45,579 nt of DNA from RGIG6178 sp045612885 (GTDB taxonomy: Bacteria > Bacillota_I > Bacilli_A > RFN20 > DUOF01), in contig JAZKZZ010000034.1 of assembly GCA_045612885.1 (NCBI GenBank), positions 1 through 45,579 on the forward strand, in the 5' to 3' direction. The notes beneath the pieces are model-generated. The model did no database searches and was not told the origin of the DNA. It worked only from the letters and a program-made list of their open reading frames with translations. Shown here piece after piece: positions 9,434 to 17,647 of this stretch; within the stretch, counting starts at the first letter, position 1; each line of letters starts with the position of its first letter. The position numbers and the translations under genes are program-made.

Positions 9434-9856
9434 ATGAGAGTTTTAGGTTTGGATTTAGGCAGTAAAACTATAGGGATTGCTATAAGTGATCCTCTAGGTA
9501 TAATTGCAAGTGGTGTAGAAACATATAGGTTTGAAGAAGAAAAATATGATTTAGCACTTGAGAAGGTAAAAACAATTTGTAAAGAAAAAAAGGTTGATAT
9601 GATTGTTTTAGGATATCCTAAGCATATGAATGGTGATATTGGAGATAGAGCTAAATTATGTGAAGAATTTAAGGAAAAACTTGAACAAACACTGCAATTA
9701 AAGGTAGTATTAATAGACGAAAGATGGACTACAAAGCTTGCAGAATCTAGATTACTTGAAGCTGATGTCTCTAGAAAAAAAAGAAAAAAAGTTATTGATA
9801 AAATGGCTGCTGTAGTTATTTTGCAAAATTATCTTGATAGTAAAGGAGGAATTTAA
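9434..9856 (+). CDS. ruvX: RuvX / YqgF RNase H-fold nuclease
   Basis: A 140-residue YqgF family protein. The RNase H-like fold begins with VLGLDLGSKTIGIAISDP, where the first Asp is catalytic. IVLGYPKHMNGDIG and the C-terminal IDERWTTKLAES and KKKVIDKMAAVVILQ follow as in family members. The family is a putative Holliday junction resolvase and is involved in 16S rRNA 5'-end processing. ATG 9434 lies one base after the alaS stop, with the GGAG site inside the final alaS codons, so translation is coupled. Length is normal. Confidence 0.95.
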   Translation: MRVLGLDLGSKTIGIAISDPLGIIASGVETYRFEEEKYDLALEKVKTICKEKKVDMIVLGYPKHMNGDIGDRAKLCEEFKEKLEQTLQLKVVLIDERWTTKLAESRLLEADVSRKKRKKVIDKMAAVVILQNYLDSKGGI

Positions 9857-9857
9857 A

Positions 9858-10103
9858 ATGGATGATAAAATATTGATTACTAAAGAAGATGGAACAGAGG
9901 TAGAAATGACTATCCTATTAACTTTTGATAGTGAAGATACAGGAAGAAATTATGTTCTTTATTATGATGAAAATGATGAATCAGGAGAAGTTTTCCCTTT
10001 CTATTTTGATGAGAATGATCATAGTTTACATGAACTTGAAACCGAAGAGGAATGGGCTATGGCTAATGAAGTTTTAGAAACTTTTTTACAAGAAGAAGAA
10101 TAA
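9858..10103 (+). CDS. DUF1292 protein (YrzB family)
   Basis: An 81-residue acidic protein of the DUF1292/YrzB family. It has alternating strands in ILITKEDGTEVEMTILLTF and RNYVLYYDEND, then an acidic C-terminus (FLQEEE). The function is unknown, but the gene sits beside ruvX/yqgF in many Firmicutes, as here. ATG 9858 is one base after the ruvX stop, with AAAGGAGGA upstream inside ruvX. About 70 bases separate it from greA. Confidence 0.88.
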   Translation: MDDKILITKEDGTEVEMTILLTFDSEDTGRNYVLYYDENDESGEVFPFYFDENDHSLHELETEEEWAMANEVLETFLQEEE

Positions 10104-10172
10104 ATTATACTAATGATTGAAATTAAAATGTTGATGATATATAATTAGCGAAGTTTTAAGGAGTGAAGATTA

Positions 10173-10640
10173 ATGGAAAGATATCAATTAACTAAAGAAG
10201 GAGTAGCAAAATTAGAAGCTGAATACAGACACTTATTAGATGTTGTAAGACCACAAAATACTAAAGATATAGTAGATGCAAGAGCGCTTGGTGATTTGTC
10301 TGAAAATGCTGATTATGATGCTGCAAGAGATGCACAAGCAAGAACGGAGTCTAGAATTCAAGAGATTGAAGCTATCTTAAATAACTATGATTTAATTAAA
10401 GAATCAAGTAGTACCAAAACAGTTAAAATAGGTTCTACAGTAGTAATTAAAGATTTAAGCTTTGATGAAGAAGATAAATATGAAATTGTAGGAAATATTG
10501 AGGCTAATCCACTTGAAAACAAAATATCATGTGATTCGCCACTTGCTCTAGCAGTATTGGGACATAAGGTAGGAGAAACAGTGGTTGTTAATGCACCTAC
10601 TCCATATGAGGTACAAATAATTTCTATAGTAAAGCACTAA
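10173..10640 (+). CDS. greA: Transcription elongation factor GreA
   Basis: A 155-residue GreA. The N-terminal coiled coil has YQLTKEGVAKLEAEYRHLL, then the tip segment ARALGDLSENADYDAARD with the acidic residues that enter the RNA polymerase secondary channel and stimulate transcript cleavage. The C-terminal FKBP-like domain ends in DSPLALAVLGHKVGETVVV. It starts at ATG 10173 with AAGGAGTGA. A possible extra promoter (TATAAT within GATATATAATTAG near 10,138) may give greA its own transcript, but no good -35 is seen. It is the last gene of the alaS operon. Confidence 0.97.
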   Translation: MERYQLTKEGVAKLEAEYRHLLDVVRPQNTKDIVDARALGDLSENADYDAARDAQARTESRIQEIEAILNNYDLIKESSSTKTVKIGSTVVIKDLSFDEEDKYEIVGNIEANPLENKISCDSPLALAVLGHKVGETVVVNAPTPYEVQIISIVKH

Positions 10641-10648
10641 AAACAATT

Positions 10649-10686
10649 CTCTATGATAAACAAAGTTTATTATGGAGTTTTTTTTA
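10649..10686 (+). terminator. Strong terminator after greA
   Basis: A 13-bp stem (10649-10661 with 10665-10677, with G-U pairs) and a 3-base loop are followed by an 8-base T run. Confidence 0.85.
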
Positions 10687-10746
10687 TAAAAAATTGATTA
10701 TATAAAATATTTTTGTTTTAATAGTTATTGTAGTGAGGCATATAAA

Positions 10747-13419
10747 ATGATTGAGATAAAGAATTTAACAAAAAAATATGATACTAGAAATGAGAGTGTA
10801 AGACCACTTAATAATATTTCGCTTAATTTACCTAATAAAGGTATGGTTTTTATATGCGGTAAAAGTGGTAGTGGTAAGTCTACATTATTAAATCTAATTG
10901 GTGGATTAGATAATATTACAAGTGGAGATATAGAAGTTGATGGTAATTCTTTTTCTAAATTTAAAACAAAAGATTATGATAATTATCGTAATGCTTATGT
11001 TGGATTTATATTTCAAGATTTTTGCCTAATAGATTCTTATACAGTAGAAGAGAACATCAAGATTGCTATGGATTTAAAAGGAAGTAAAAACTGTGGTAAA
11101 ATTGATGAAATATTACAAAGTGTTGGATTGTCTAATTATGAAAAGAGATATCCTAGAGAATTAAGTGGAGGACAAAAACAAAGAATAGCCATAGCCAGAG
11201 CTTTGATAAAAAATCCCAAAATGATTTTAGCAGATGAGCCAACGGGTAATTTAGATAGTAAGACTGCAAAACAAATTCTGAAATTATTAAAAAAATTATC
11301 AAAAGATAAATTAGTAGTTATTGTTTCACATAATTTAGATGATGCTAGAGAATATGCTGATAGAATAATTGAATTAAGTGATGGTAATGTTGTTAGTGAC
11401 ACTGAAAGAAAAAAGAAAAGAAATAGGAAATTGATTGATGAAGATGTAATTACAATTCCTTGTACGAAACGTTTAACCCAAACTGAGTTAGATAGTATTA
11501 ATGATCGTGTTAAATTGGGAAATGTAAGGATAGAACAAGAATATGATGAATTTAGAGATACAGTTCAACCTACAGAAGAAGTAGAAAAGAAATTAGAGAG
11601 TGGATTTAGATTATCTCTATCTACATCTGCTAAAGTGGCTACTAAATTTATAAAAGGAAATCATCTGGGTAGTATAGCGACTTCAGTTATGATTTCTATT
11701 ATTGTTATGTTATTATGTTTTAGCCAAATGTTTGCTTCATTTAATGGACAAAAAATGATTCAAGAAGCGTTAGAAACTACTGATAATCATAGTTTTGTCT
11801 TACATAAAGGATATTATAATCAAAACGATTTAAATAAAACTTTATATACTGCTAGAACTGTAAGGGTTAATGATAATGATAAAGAATATTTTTATGATAA
11901 TGAGTATGAAGGAAATATCTATTATTTATATAATACTCCTGTTTCATTAAACACATCTGAATCTACTAGTTTAGAGACTGGTTATATTCTTGGTAGTAAT
12001 AACTTTCAAGGTCTTTATGTTAAAGCTGCTTATGGAGTTTTAAAAACTAATAAAGATTTCTTAAAGGGAGTTTATGGTGATGAAAATGGTAATATTAATG
12101 TTCTAGCAGGAACATTAGATATTAATAATGATGATGCTTCTATTGTAATTACTGATTATATGGCTGATGCTCTTATATACTTTAATCCTACTAAATATGT
12201 TTCTGATGAATGCAGTAGATATGAGTATATTGTTAATATGGGTAAAATAAATAATAGGTATGATGTGGCTGCTATTATTGATACTGGATATATGAGTAGA
12301 TACAAAGAATTAATAGATACATATAATAAAATTCAAACTTATGAAACTAAAGCGGAGAAGAATGCTGCTTTAGAAAAGTTAAAGGCAGGAGATTTATATC
12401 TAGATTTCTATAGTGAAGTTAATAAGTATTTAGCAATTGGATATTCATTTTCAGACGATTATGTAAATACTTTAGTTAATCAAGGTTATGTGAAAAAATT
12501 AAATAATGGAGAGATATTTGCTGATGATAAACTTGTTAGTGAAAAGTCACAATTAGCATATTACAAAGAAGATTATTTTAATAATTCTACATACAATTAT
12601 TCATTAAATAAGGGTGAAATTATTGTTCCTTCAAAAATGTATAATACATGGTTTGGTACAAACTTAACTTATAAAAAACAAGAAGGATTCCAAGAGAGAA
12701 CAATAACAATAAAAGACTATAATCATAATAGATTAGATACAGATCAGGCTTCATATACGCTTACATTTACTATCAAGGGGTTATATCATAATGATACCTC
12801 TAATCTTATACTAGTCGATTCTAAAGATTATGAATATATGACAAGTTATTCAATATATCCATATGCAATGTATTTTGATAATACTGCAAGTGGTGCTATG
12901 TTAAATGAAGTTGGTGAGGATAGAGCATTTTATGTTAATGATTTTTATTTTAAAACGATTTATGTAATAAATAATATAGTTAAAATATTTAGTGAGATAT
13001 TTAGATATGCTTCTATTGCTCTTATTTTAGCTGGGATTATCCTTTTGGTGAGTTTTGCGATAAGAAGTGTTAAAAAGAAAATGTATGAAATAGGAGTTTT
13101 AAGAGCACTTGGTGCTAAAACTAGTCAAGTTGCAAGGGCGTTTATATTACAAGTTGTATATATTGGATTAATAACTACAGCTTTATCAATCGCTGGAATA
13201 TCATTATTTGATGATAATGTTAATGATATATTGGTTACAAAGTTAATTCAATTTACTGCTAATAAACAAATTGAAGGATTATCAATAATTCAAATTCAGC
13301 CTGGTATGACGATTCTAACTATTATAGCTATATTTTTAATAACTTTAATTGCTTCAATTGTTCCAATAGTTGCTATTAGAAAAATAAAACCTATAAATAT
13401 TATTAGAGGAAAAGAATAA
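10747..13419 (+). CDS. Second MacB-like ABC ATPase-permease fusion
   Basis: An 890-residue protein built like the one at 2474-4837. Its ATPase domain has CGKSGSGKST, ELSGGQKQRIAIARAL and ILADEPTGNLDS. A connector of about 80 residues precedes the first membrane helix (about 305-330). A very large extracellular domain (about 335-745) and three C-terminal helices follow, with KKMYEIGVLRALGAKTSQVA and the PIVAIRKIKPINIIRGKE tail. This is the type VII ABC (mechanotransmission) topology; the exported substrate or partner is unknown. The ribosome binding site is weak (GTGAGG before ATG 10747). The two paralogues differ greatly in the extracellular domain, which suggests different partners. Confidence 0.86.
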   Translation: MIEIKNLTKKYDTRNESVRPLNNISLNLPNKGMVFICGKSGSGKSTLLNLIGGLDNITSGDIEVDGNSFSKFKTKDYDNYRNAYVGFIFQDFCLIDSYTVEENIKIAMDLKGSKNCGKIDEILQSVGLSNYEKRYPRELSGGQKQRIAIARALIKNPKMILADEPTGNLDSKTAKQILKLLKKLSKDKLVVIVSHNLDDAREYADRIIELSDGNVVSDTERKKKRNRKLIDEDVITIPCTKRLTQTELDSINDRVKLGNVRIEQEYDEFRDTVQPTEEVEKKLESGFRLSLSTSAKVATKFIKGNHLGSIATSVMISIIVMLLCFSQMFASFNGQKMIQEALETTDNHSFVLHKGYYNQNDLNKTLYTARTVRVNDNDKEYFYDNEYEGNIYYLYNTPVSLNTSESTSLETGYILGSNNFQGLYVKAAYGVLKTNKDFLKGVYGDENGNINVLAGTLDINNDDASIVITDYMADALIYFNPTKYVSDECSRYEYIVNMGKINNRYDVAAIIDTGYMSRYKELIDTYNKIQTYETKAEKNAALEKLKAGDLYLDFYSEVNKYLAIGYSFSDDYVNTLVNQGYVKKLNNGEIFADDKLVSEKSQLAYYKEDYFNNSTYNYSLNKGEIIVPSKMYNTWFGTNLTYKKQEGFQERTITIKDYNHNRLDTDQASYTLTFTIKGLYHNDTSNLILVDSKDYEYMTSYSIYPYAMYFDNTASGAMLNEVGEDRAFYVNDFYFKTIYVINNIVKIFSEIFRYASIALILAGIILLVSFAIRSVKKKMYEIGVLRALGAKTSQVARAFILQVVYIGLITTALSIAGISLFDDNVNDILVTKLIQFTANKQIEGLSIIQIQPGMTILTIIAIFLITLIASIVPIVAIRKIKPINIIRGKE

Positions 13420-13420
13420 T

Positions 13421-13458
13421 AAAAAAAGTATATTGATTTAGACCAATATACTTTTTTA
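13421..13458. terminator. Bidirectional terminator
   Basis: The long A/T-rich stem (AAAAGTATATTG paired with CAATATACTTTT) has an 8-base loop and lies between the convergent ABC and XRE genes. Either strand gives a T-tract. Confidence 0.85.
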
Positions 13459-13773
13459 TTTTACATATGTTTTTTCTGTTTCATACATTTCACGTCTTAA
13501 GGTACTACATGAATTTTCAATAGCTCTAATATATCTTTCAATTGTAGTTATATCAAAATTATGACTTATATCATTGCCAATAATGTTATCGATACTGGTG
13601 TCATATATTTTTGAAAGTTTTAGTAGTATTGAAATTGTCGGTTCATTATCTCCCGCTTCATATCTTTGTAATGTTCTTTCGCTTATGCCCAATGATGAAC
13701 TTAATTCTTTTTGTGATAGTCCATTTCTTTCTCTATACATCTTTATATTCTCATTCCACTTAATATTTGCCAT
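13456..13773 (-). CDS. XRE-family HTH transcriptional regulator 1
   Basis: A 105-residue Cro/CI-like repressor. Residues about 6-60 form the HTH domain, with NGLSQKELSSSLGISERTLQ and RYEAGDNEPTISILLKLSKI as the recognition and following helices. The C-terminal part is a charged helix with no ligand domain, so it probably acts as a simple DNA-binding dimer. ATG 13773 (MANIKW) is chosen because TAGGTGA is correctly spaced and the paralogue begins the same way; an in-frame GTG nine bases upstream overlaps that site. It shares a 26-bp upstream element with its neighbour at 13950-14261, suggesting common autoregulation. Confidence 0.85.
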   Translation of the reverse strand: MANIKWNENIKMYRERNGLSQKELSSSLGISERTLQRYEAGDNEPTISILLKLSKIYDTSIDNIIGNDISHNFDITTIERYIRAIENSCSTLRREMYETEKTYVK

Positions 13774-13792
13774 ATACTTCACCTACTTTTTC

Positions 13793-13818
13793 TACATTAT
13801 GTCACTATTTGTCGTGAA
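13793..13818 (-). promoter_or_regulatory. Shared element upstream of XRE gene 1
   Basis: On the + strand this reads TACATTATG..ATTTGTCGTGAA. It is identical at 24 of 26 positions to 14281-14306 and lies the same 20 bases before the start codon of its XRE gene. On the reverse strand it includes CATAAT, a plausible -10 box. The rest may be an operator. Confidence 0.6.
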
Positions 13819-13918
13819 ATTTTCTTAGAGCGTCATATACGTCTTACGATATAAGGGGTGGCGTCTTGTTTGTCTAGATGATGAACTAAATGTCTTATAA
13901 TACTCTTATAAAAAAATA

Positions 13919-13945
13919 AAAAAGCATATCTTACGATACACTTTT
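13919..13945 (-). terminator. Terminator after XRE gene 2
   Basis: On the reverse strand GTGTATC/GATATGC forms a stem (two G-U pairs) with loop GTAA, followed by TTTTTTATTTTTTT. Confidence 0.65.
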
Positions 13946-13949
13946 AGAT

Positions 13950-14261
13950 TTAAAATAAATTTTCAGATTCATACATTTCCATTCTTAATGTTTTACATGT
14001 ATGTTCTATAGCTTTTAGATGCTTTTCTATTTTAGTGATATTAAATGATGTTGAAGCGTCATTACCTATGATCGAATCAATGCTTGTATCGTAAATCTTA
14101 GAAAGATTTATTAGGATTGATATGGTTGGCTCACTATCACCAGCCTCATATCTTTTAAGCGTCCTTTCGCTAATTGATAACATATTACTTAACTCTTTTT
14201 GAGAGTAACCAAATTTTTCTCTATAAATTTTGATGTTTTCATTCCATTTAATATTTGTCAT
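13950..14261 (-). CDS. XRE-family HTH transcriptional regulator 2
   Basis: A 103-residue paralogue of the preceding regulator, alike over its whole length: MTNIKWNENIKIYREK, SQKELSNMLSISERTLKRYE and DSEPTISILINLSKIYDTSI. The pair probably arose by tandem duplication. The differences concentrate in the recognition helix flank and the C-terminal helix, so operator preference could still overlap. ATG 14261 is preferred, behind AAGGTGATG, giving the same start as its paralogue. The gene is monocistronic, ended by a hairpin at 13919-13945. Confidence 0.85.
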   Translation of the reverse strand: MTNIKWNENIKIYREKFGYSQKELSNMLSISERTLKRYEAGDSEPTISILINLSKIYDTSIDSIIGNDASTSFNITKIEKHLKAIEHTCKTLRMEMYESENLF

Positions 14262-14280
14262 CTTCATCACCTTACTTAAT

Positions 14281-14306
14281 TACATTATGGCATTATTTGT
14301 CGTGAA
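14281..14306 (-). promoter_or_regulatory. Shared element upstream of XRE gene 2
   Basis: This is the second copy of the 26-bp element described at 13793-13818, located 20 bases before ATG 14261. The close copy and identical placement argue for a functional promoter/operator rather than chance. Confidence 0.6.
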
Positions 14307-14413
14307 TAATTTAAATAAGGGACACATATGCCATGCAAGTGTTAATTTTTGACAACATTGTCTTTATTGGCGAATAAAATGTCTGACATTTCCAAGCGTT
14401 GGATCTTTACCTA

Positions 14414-14449
14414 CACCATAAATCCGTTTTTTTCATACATTATATGGTG
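14414..14449 (+). promoter_or_regulatory. Inverted repeat abutting the ZIP ribosome binding site
   Basis: CACCATA (14414-14420) can pair with TATGGTG (14443-14449), immediately before GAGGAGTGA, the ribosome binding site of the ZIP gene. The hairpin may modulate translation or bind a regulator. It matches no metal riboswitch that I recognise. Confidence 0.35.
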
Positions 14450-14461
14450 AGGAGTGAGTCT

Positions 14462-15256
14462 ATGGAGTGGTTTATCAATTTGAATATTATTTTACAAGCA
14501 TTCATTGCTACTTTGTTTACATGGGCAGTTACAGCATTAGGTGCGTTTAGTGTTTTCTTTTTTAAAAAACTAAATCAGAAAATTTTGGATTTTACCTTAG
14601 GATTTGCTTCAGGGGTCATGATTGCTGCTTCTTTTTGGTCTCTTTTAAACCCTGCAATAGAACTAAGTGATCAATTGGGTTATATAAGTTGGTTTTTACC
14701 AGGTATAGGATTTCTAGCGGGTGGGATATTTGTTATTTTGGCAGATATTTTATTGGATAAAGTAATGAGTAAATCGTGCAGCCCTATAAACCAAAGTAAA
14801 AAAAGAAGTATTCTTTTAGTGGGTGCTATAACACTTCACAATATTCCTGAGGGATTAGCAATTGGAGTTGCATTTGGTAGTGTTGCTTTAGGGATTGAGG
14901 GAGCTAGTGTGGTAAGTGCTTGTTTATTAACTTTAGGAATAGGATTACAAAATTTTCCTGAAGGAGCGGGTGTGTCATTACCTCTTCGAAGAGAAGGATA
15001 TAGTAGAGGTAAAAGCTTTTTATATGGTCAAGCGAGTGGTCTTGTAGAACCAATTGCAGGAGTAATTGGAGCAATCTTAGCATTATTTATTCAATCTATA
15101 CTTCCATTTTTATTATCATTTGCTGCAGGGTGTATGGTAAGTGTAGTAGGTAGAGAGTTACTACCAGAATCTAGTAAAGAAAATAAAAATCATGCTACAA
15201 TCGGATTAATTATAGGTTTTGTAATAATGATGATTTTAGATGTTGCTTTAGGATAG
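14462..15256 (+). CDS. ZIP family metal transporter 1
   Basis: A 264-residue integral membrane protein of the ZIP family, GufA/ZupT-like branch, which imports zinc or other divalent metals. The conserved metal-site motifs are present: TLHNIPEGLAIGVAFG (helix 4), LQNFPEGAGVSLP (helix 5) and GRELLPES near the C-terminus. About eight membrane helices are expected. ATG 14462 is used, with GAGGAGTGA upstream; in-frame starts further up lack such a site. The His of the helix-5 motif seen in many ZIPs is replaced by Gln. A second ZIP gene at 28506-29285 shares this organisation. Confidence 0.92.
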   Translation: MEWFINLNIILQAFIATLFTWAVTALGAFSVFFFKKLNQKILDFTLGFASGVMIAASFWSLLNPAIELSDQLGYISWFLPGIGFLAGGIFVILADILLDKVMSKSCSPINQSKKRSILLVGAITLHNIPEGLAIGVAFGSVALGIEGASVVSACLLTLGIGLQNFPEGAGVSLPLRREGYSRGKSFLYGQASGLVEPIAGVIGAILALFIQSILPFLLSFAAGCMVSVVGRELLPESSKENKNHATIGLIIGFVIMMILDVALG

Positions 15257-15358
15257 TTTTTAACCGATGAAAACGCCTACTACAATAAATATTCTATAAT
15301 ATAGAAAATGATATATATTTATGCTAATATGAAGATAGTGTGGTAGTTAGGAGTGATT

Positions 15359-15913
15359 ATGATGACTATGAAGGAAGAAAAACGAAGAATAATAGAAATT
15401 AGAAAGAAAATACAAGAAGAGTCTTTAAAAGCAGAGCAAGAACTAAAAATAAAAAAAGAAGAGAATCTGCGTTTTGTTGAATTTGCAAAAGAGGAAATTT
15501 TATCAGCATACACTAAATCAAATTCAGATTTAATTTATGAAAATGAGTTTTATTTAGAAAAAGTAAGTGAAAATCCCGAACAAATAATTGGCAAAATCGG
15601 TGATCAATATTTTTGTACAATAATAGATGAAGAAGGTAAGAAATACCTATATGTTTTTAAAGAAAACGAGGAAGAAACTCGTATTCTTCAGAGTATAGGG
15701 TTTGATACAAGAGCTTATGATACTTCTATAGTTGAATTAGATGAAGATAATAATCCAATACCAGAAACAGCAAAAAAAGAAATAACAAAAGAATCATTAA
15801 TGTATCGCAAAAAGATAATTAAAAATAAAGTGTTTTTTGCTTTAGAAGAAACAAAAGAAAAGATTGATACCAATATCAAATCTTTAAAAGAAAAAAAGAA
15901 AAAATCAAGATAA
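15359..15913 (+). CDS. Unknown protein with N-terminal coiled coil
   Basis: A protein of about 184 residues with no family recognised. The first approximately 50 residues are Lys/Glu-rich and should form a coiled coil. A compact middle segment (IIGKIGDQYFCTIIDEEGKK) looks beta-stranded, and the tail (SLKEKKKKSR) is strongly basic. There is no signal peptide or membrane segment. AGGAG at 15349-15353 can serve ATG 15359 or 15362; an upstream GTG overlaps the site. It stands alone and is closed by a hairpin terminator. Confidence 0.6.
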   Translation: MMTMKEEKRRIIEIRKKIQEESLKAEQELKIKKEENLRFVEFAKEEILSAYTKSNSDLIYENEFYLEKVSENPEQIIGKIGDQYFCTIIDEEGKKYLYVFKENEEETRILQSIGFDTRAYDTSIVELDEDNNPIPETAKKEITKESLMYRKKIIKNKVFFALEETKEKIDTNIKSLKEKKKKSR

Positions 15914-15922
15914 AATATAATG

Positions 15923-15947
15923 AAACTATCAGAATGATAGTTTTTTT
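15923..15947 (+). terminator. Terminator after the coiled-coil gene
   Basis: AAACTATC and GATAGTTT form a stem with a short loop (AGAAT), followed by seven T residues. Confidence 0.8.
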
Positions 15948-15973
15948 ATTATATAATTATGATGGTGATGATA

Positions 15974-17122
15974 ATGAAAGTATTTGTTAAATATGCTAGT
16001 GATTATGTTGATATTCAAGCACAAATAGATTATTTATTAGATGAATTATTAGAAGGCATAGAATTAAAACAAGGGATGAAAGTGTTTATTAAAACTAACG
16101 CTTTATCTCCTCATCCTAAAGAGAGGGCAATTACTACTCATCCAAGCGTTGTAAGAGCAATCATTGAATATCTTAAAGAGTATAATTTAAATATTATTGT
16201 AGGAGATAATCCCGCTACTAAAGAATTAACTACAGTTTATAAAGTGAATGGAACAATGGATGTTATAAAACAGACCGGAGTAAAGATTTCTAACAATAAA
16301 GAATTAAAAGTCATAAGTGCTAAAGAATATAAAAGATATCGTGACTTTAATGTTTCAAAAGAGATGATGGATGCTGATATTTTAATTAATGTTCCGAAAT
16401 TAAAAACTCATGGATTAGCATATTTTACTGGTGCTCAAAAGAATCTATTTGGGACTATTTATGGTCTCGAGAAGGCTCAATGGCATGTTAAGAGTTCATC
16501 TCCTTTAGAATTCGCTGAAGCAATGGCAGATTTATATAGCGCTATAAAAGAAGAGATGAAAGATAAAGTATTTATCAATATTATGGATGGAATTGAGGGC
16601 CTTGAGGGTGAAGGACCTGCAACTGGCGGAAAAAAGAAGAGTGCCAATGTTTTATTAGGATCTAAGGATGCAATTAGTTTAGATAGAGTAGCAATGGAGA
16701 TTGTTAAATTAGATTATACTAAAAGTTTTATTTCAATATTATCTAGTCAAAGAGGGTTAGGAATATATGATTTAGATAAAATTGAATTAGAAGGTGATAC
16801 TTTAGATAAATTTAAAGATATTGAATTTGAACCAGCAAGAGTAGAAGAGGTTGGGATTAGGTCATTAAAGTTGTTAAATAAACATAATGGAATAAAGAAT
16901 TTAGTTTTAGAACATCCAATTTTTGATAAGGAAAAATGTATCAAATGTGGTGAGTGTAAGAAAATATGTCCTCCTGGTGCAATATGCATGGAAGATAAGA
17001 GCGTTCCAAATGTTAATAAAAAGAAGTGTATTAGATGTTGGTGTTGTCAAGAAGTGTGTCCGGTTAATGCTATAAGTAAGTCGAAGCGACCACTAGTAGG
17101 AAGAATGTTTTTTAAAAGGTAA
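15974..17122 (+). CDS. DUF362 domain protein with two 4Fe-4S clusters
   Basis: A 382-residue protein. The DUF362 domain occupies about residues 1-290, with KTNALSPHPKERAITTHPSV, DILINVPKLKTHGLAYFTGA and the glycine-rich MDGIEGLEGEGPATGG. A bacterial ferredoxin domain follows (about 310-375) with two CxxCxxCxxxCP clusters: CIKCGECKKICP and CIRCWCCQEVCP. Such proteins are common in anaerobes and presumed to be redox proteins; the reaction is unknown. ATG 15974 is chosen because GGTGATG is correctly spaced; earlier Met codons crowd that site. The gene is preceded by a terminator. Confidence 0.88.
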   Translation: MKVFVKYASDYVDIQAQIDYLLDELLEGIELKQGMKVFIKTNALSPHPKERAITTHPSVVRAIIEYLKEYNLNIIVGDNPATKELTTVYKVNGTMDVIKQTGVKISNNKELKVISAKEYKRYRDFNVSKEMMDADILINVPKLKTHGLAYFTGAQKNLFGTIYGLEKAQWHVKSSSPLEFAEAMADLYSAIKEEMKDKVFINIMDGIEGLEGEGPATGGKKKSANVLLGSKDAISLDRVAMEIVKLDYTKSFISILSSQRGLGIYDLDKIELEGDTLDKFKDIEFEPARVEEVGIRSLKLLNKHNGIKNLVLEHPIFDKEKCIKCGECKKICPPGAICMEDKSVPNVNKKKCIRCWCCQEVCPVNAISKSKRPLVGRMFFKR

Positions 17123-17130
17123 GTCTGTAA

Positions 17131-17514
17131 AATTATAATACAAAGATTGATGCTTTATTATCTCAATTTTATAATGATTATATAGCAGCTGGTGGTGTAG
17201 TTATGAGAATTACTAGTTATAATAATAAAGATCCCAAAGAAACAAAAACTATTACAACAACTAGTGTAGAAAGTGGATCATATATGCAACCGTATGAGAT
17301 TCCAGAATATGTTTTAAATGCTTTGATTTTACATTTTAAAGATATGCCTAAGGAATTAGTACCTTCAGATGCTGTTAATATAATAAATGCAAAAGAATAA
17401 TTAGAAAAGGCAAAGAAAAAGGCTCGTGAAAGTATCGATGAAAATGATGATATTTTAAATATTTCTAGCAATGATAATACTCATGATCTTGATGATCCTA
17501 ATAACAAAAGATAA
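17131..17514 (+). pseudogene. Decayed gene with an internal stop, family unknown
   Basis: One frame from 17131 to 17514 reads as protein-like sequence but has an in-frame TAA at 17398-17400 and no proper start. Before the stop it contains YNDYIAAGGVVMRITSYN and MPKELVPSDAVNIINAKE. After the stop it continues as LEKAKKKARESIDENDDILN, a charged tail. An isolated 65-residue ORF from ATG 17203 exists but has no ribosome binding site. I read this as a remnant of a gene of about 125 codons or more. No family is recognised. Confidence 0.6.
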
Positions 17515-17520
17515 AAAATT

Positions 17521-17546
17521 AAAGAGACTGGTGAAGTCTCTTTTTG
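17521..17546 (+). terminator. Terminator after the decayed gene
   Basis: AGAGACT/AGTCTCT form a 7-bp stem with loop GGTGA and a T-tract. Confidence 0.85.
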
Positions 17547-17647
17547 TTTTAAAATGAAGTTTAACCTTTCTTAATATGTGAAATATTATTTTTAATTTAA
17601 CAAATTAATACCATACTGAATGTAGTGAATAAAGGAGGAAATTTCAC

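Noticed and set aside
14307..14461. Metal riboswitch (Mn or Ni/Co type) before the ZIP gene
   Set aside because: None of the conserved cores that I know could be found. Only a simple inverted repeat is visible.
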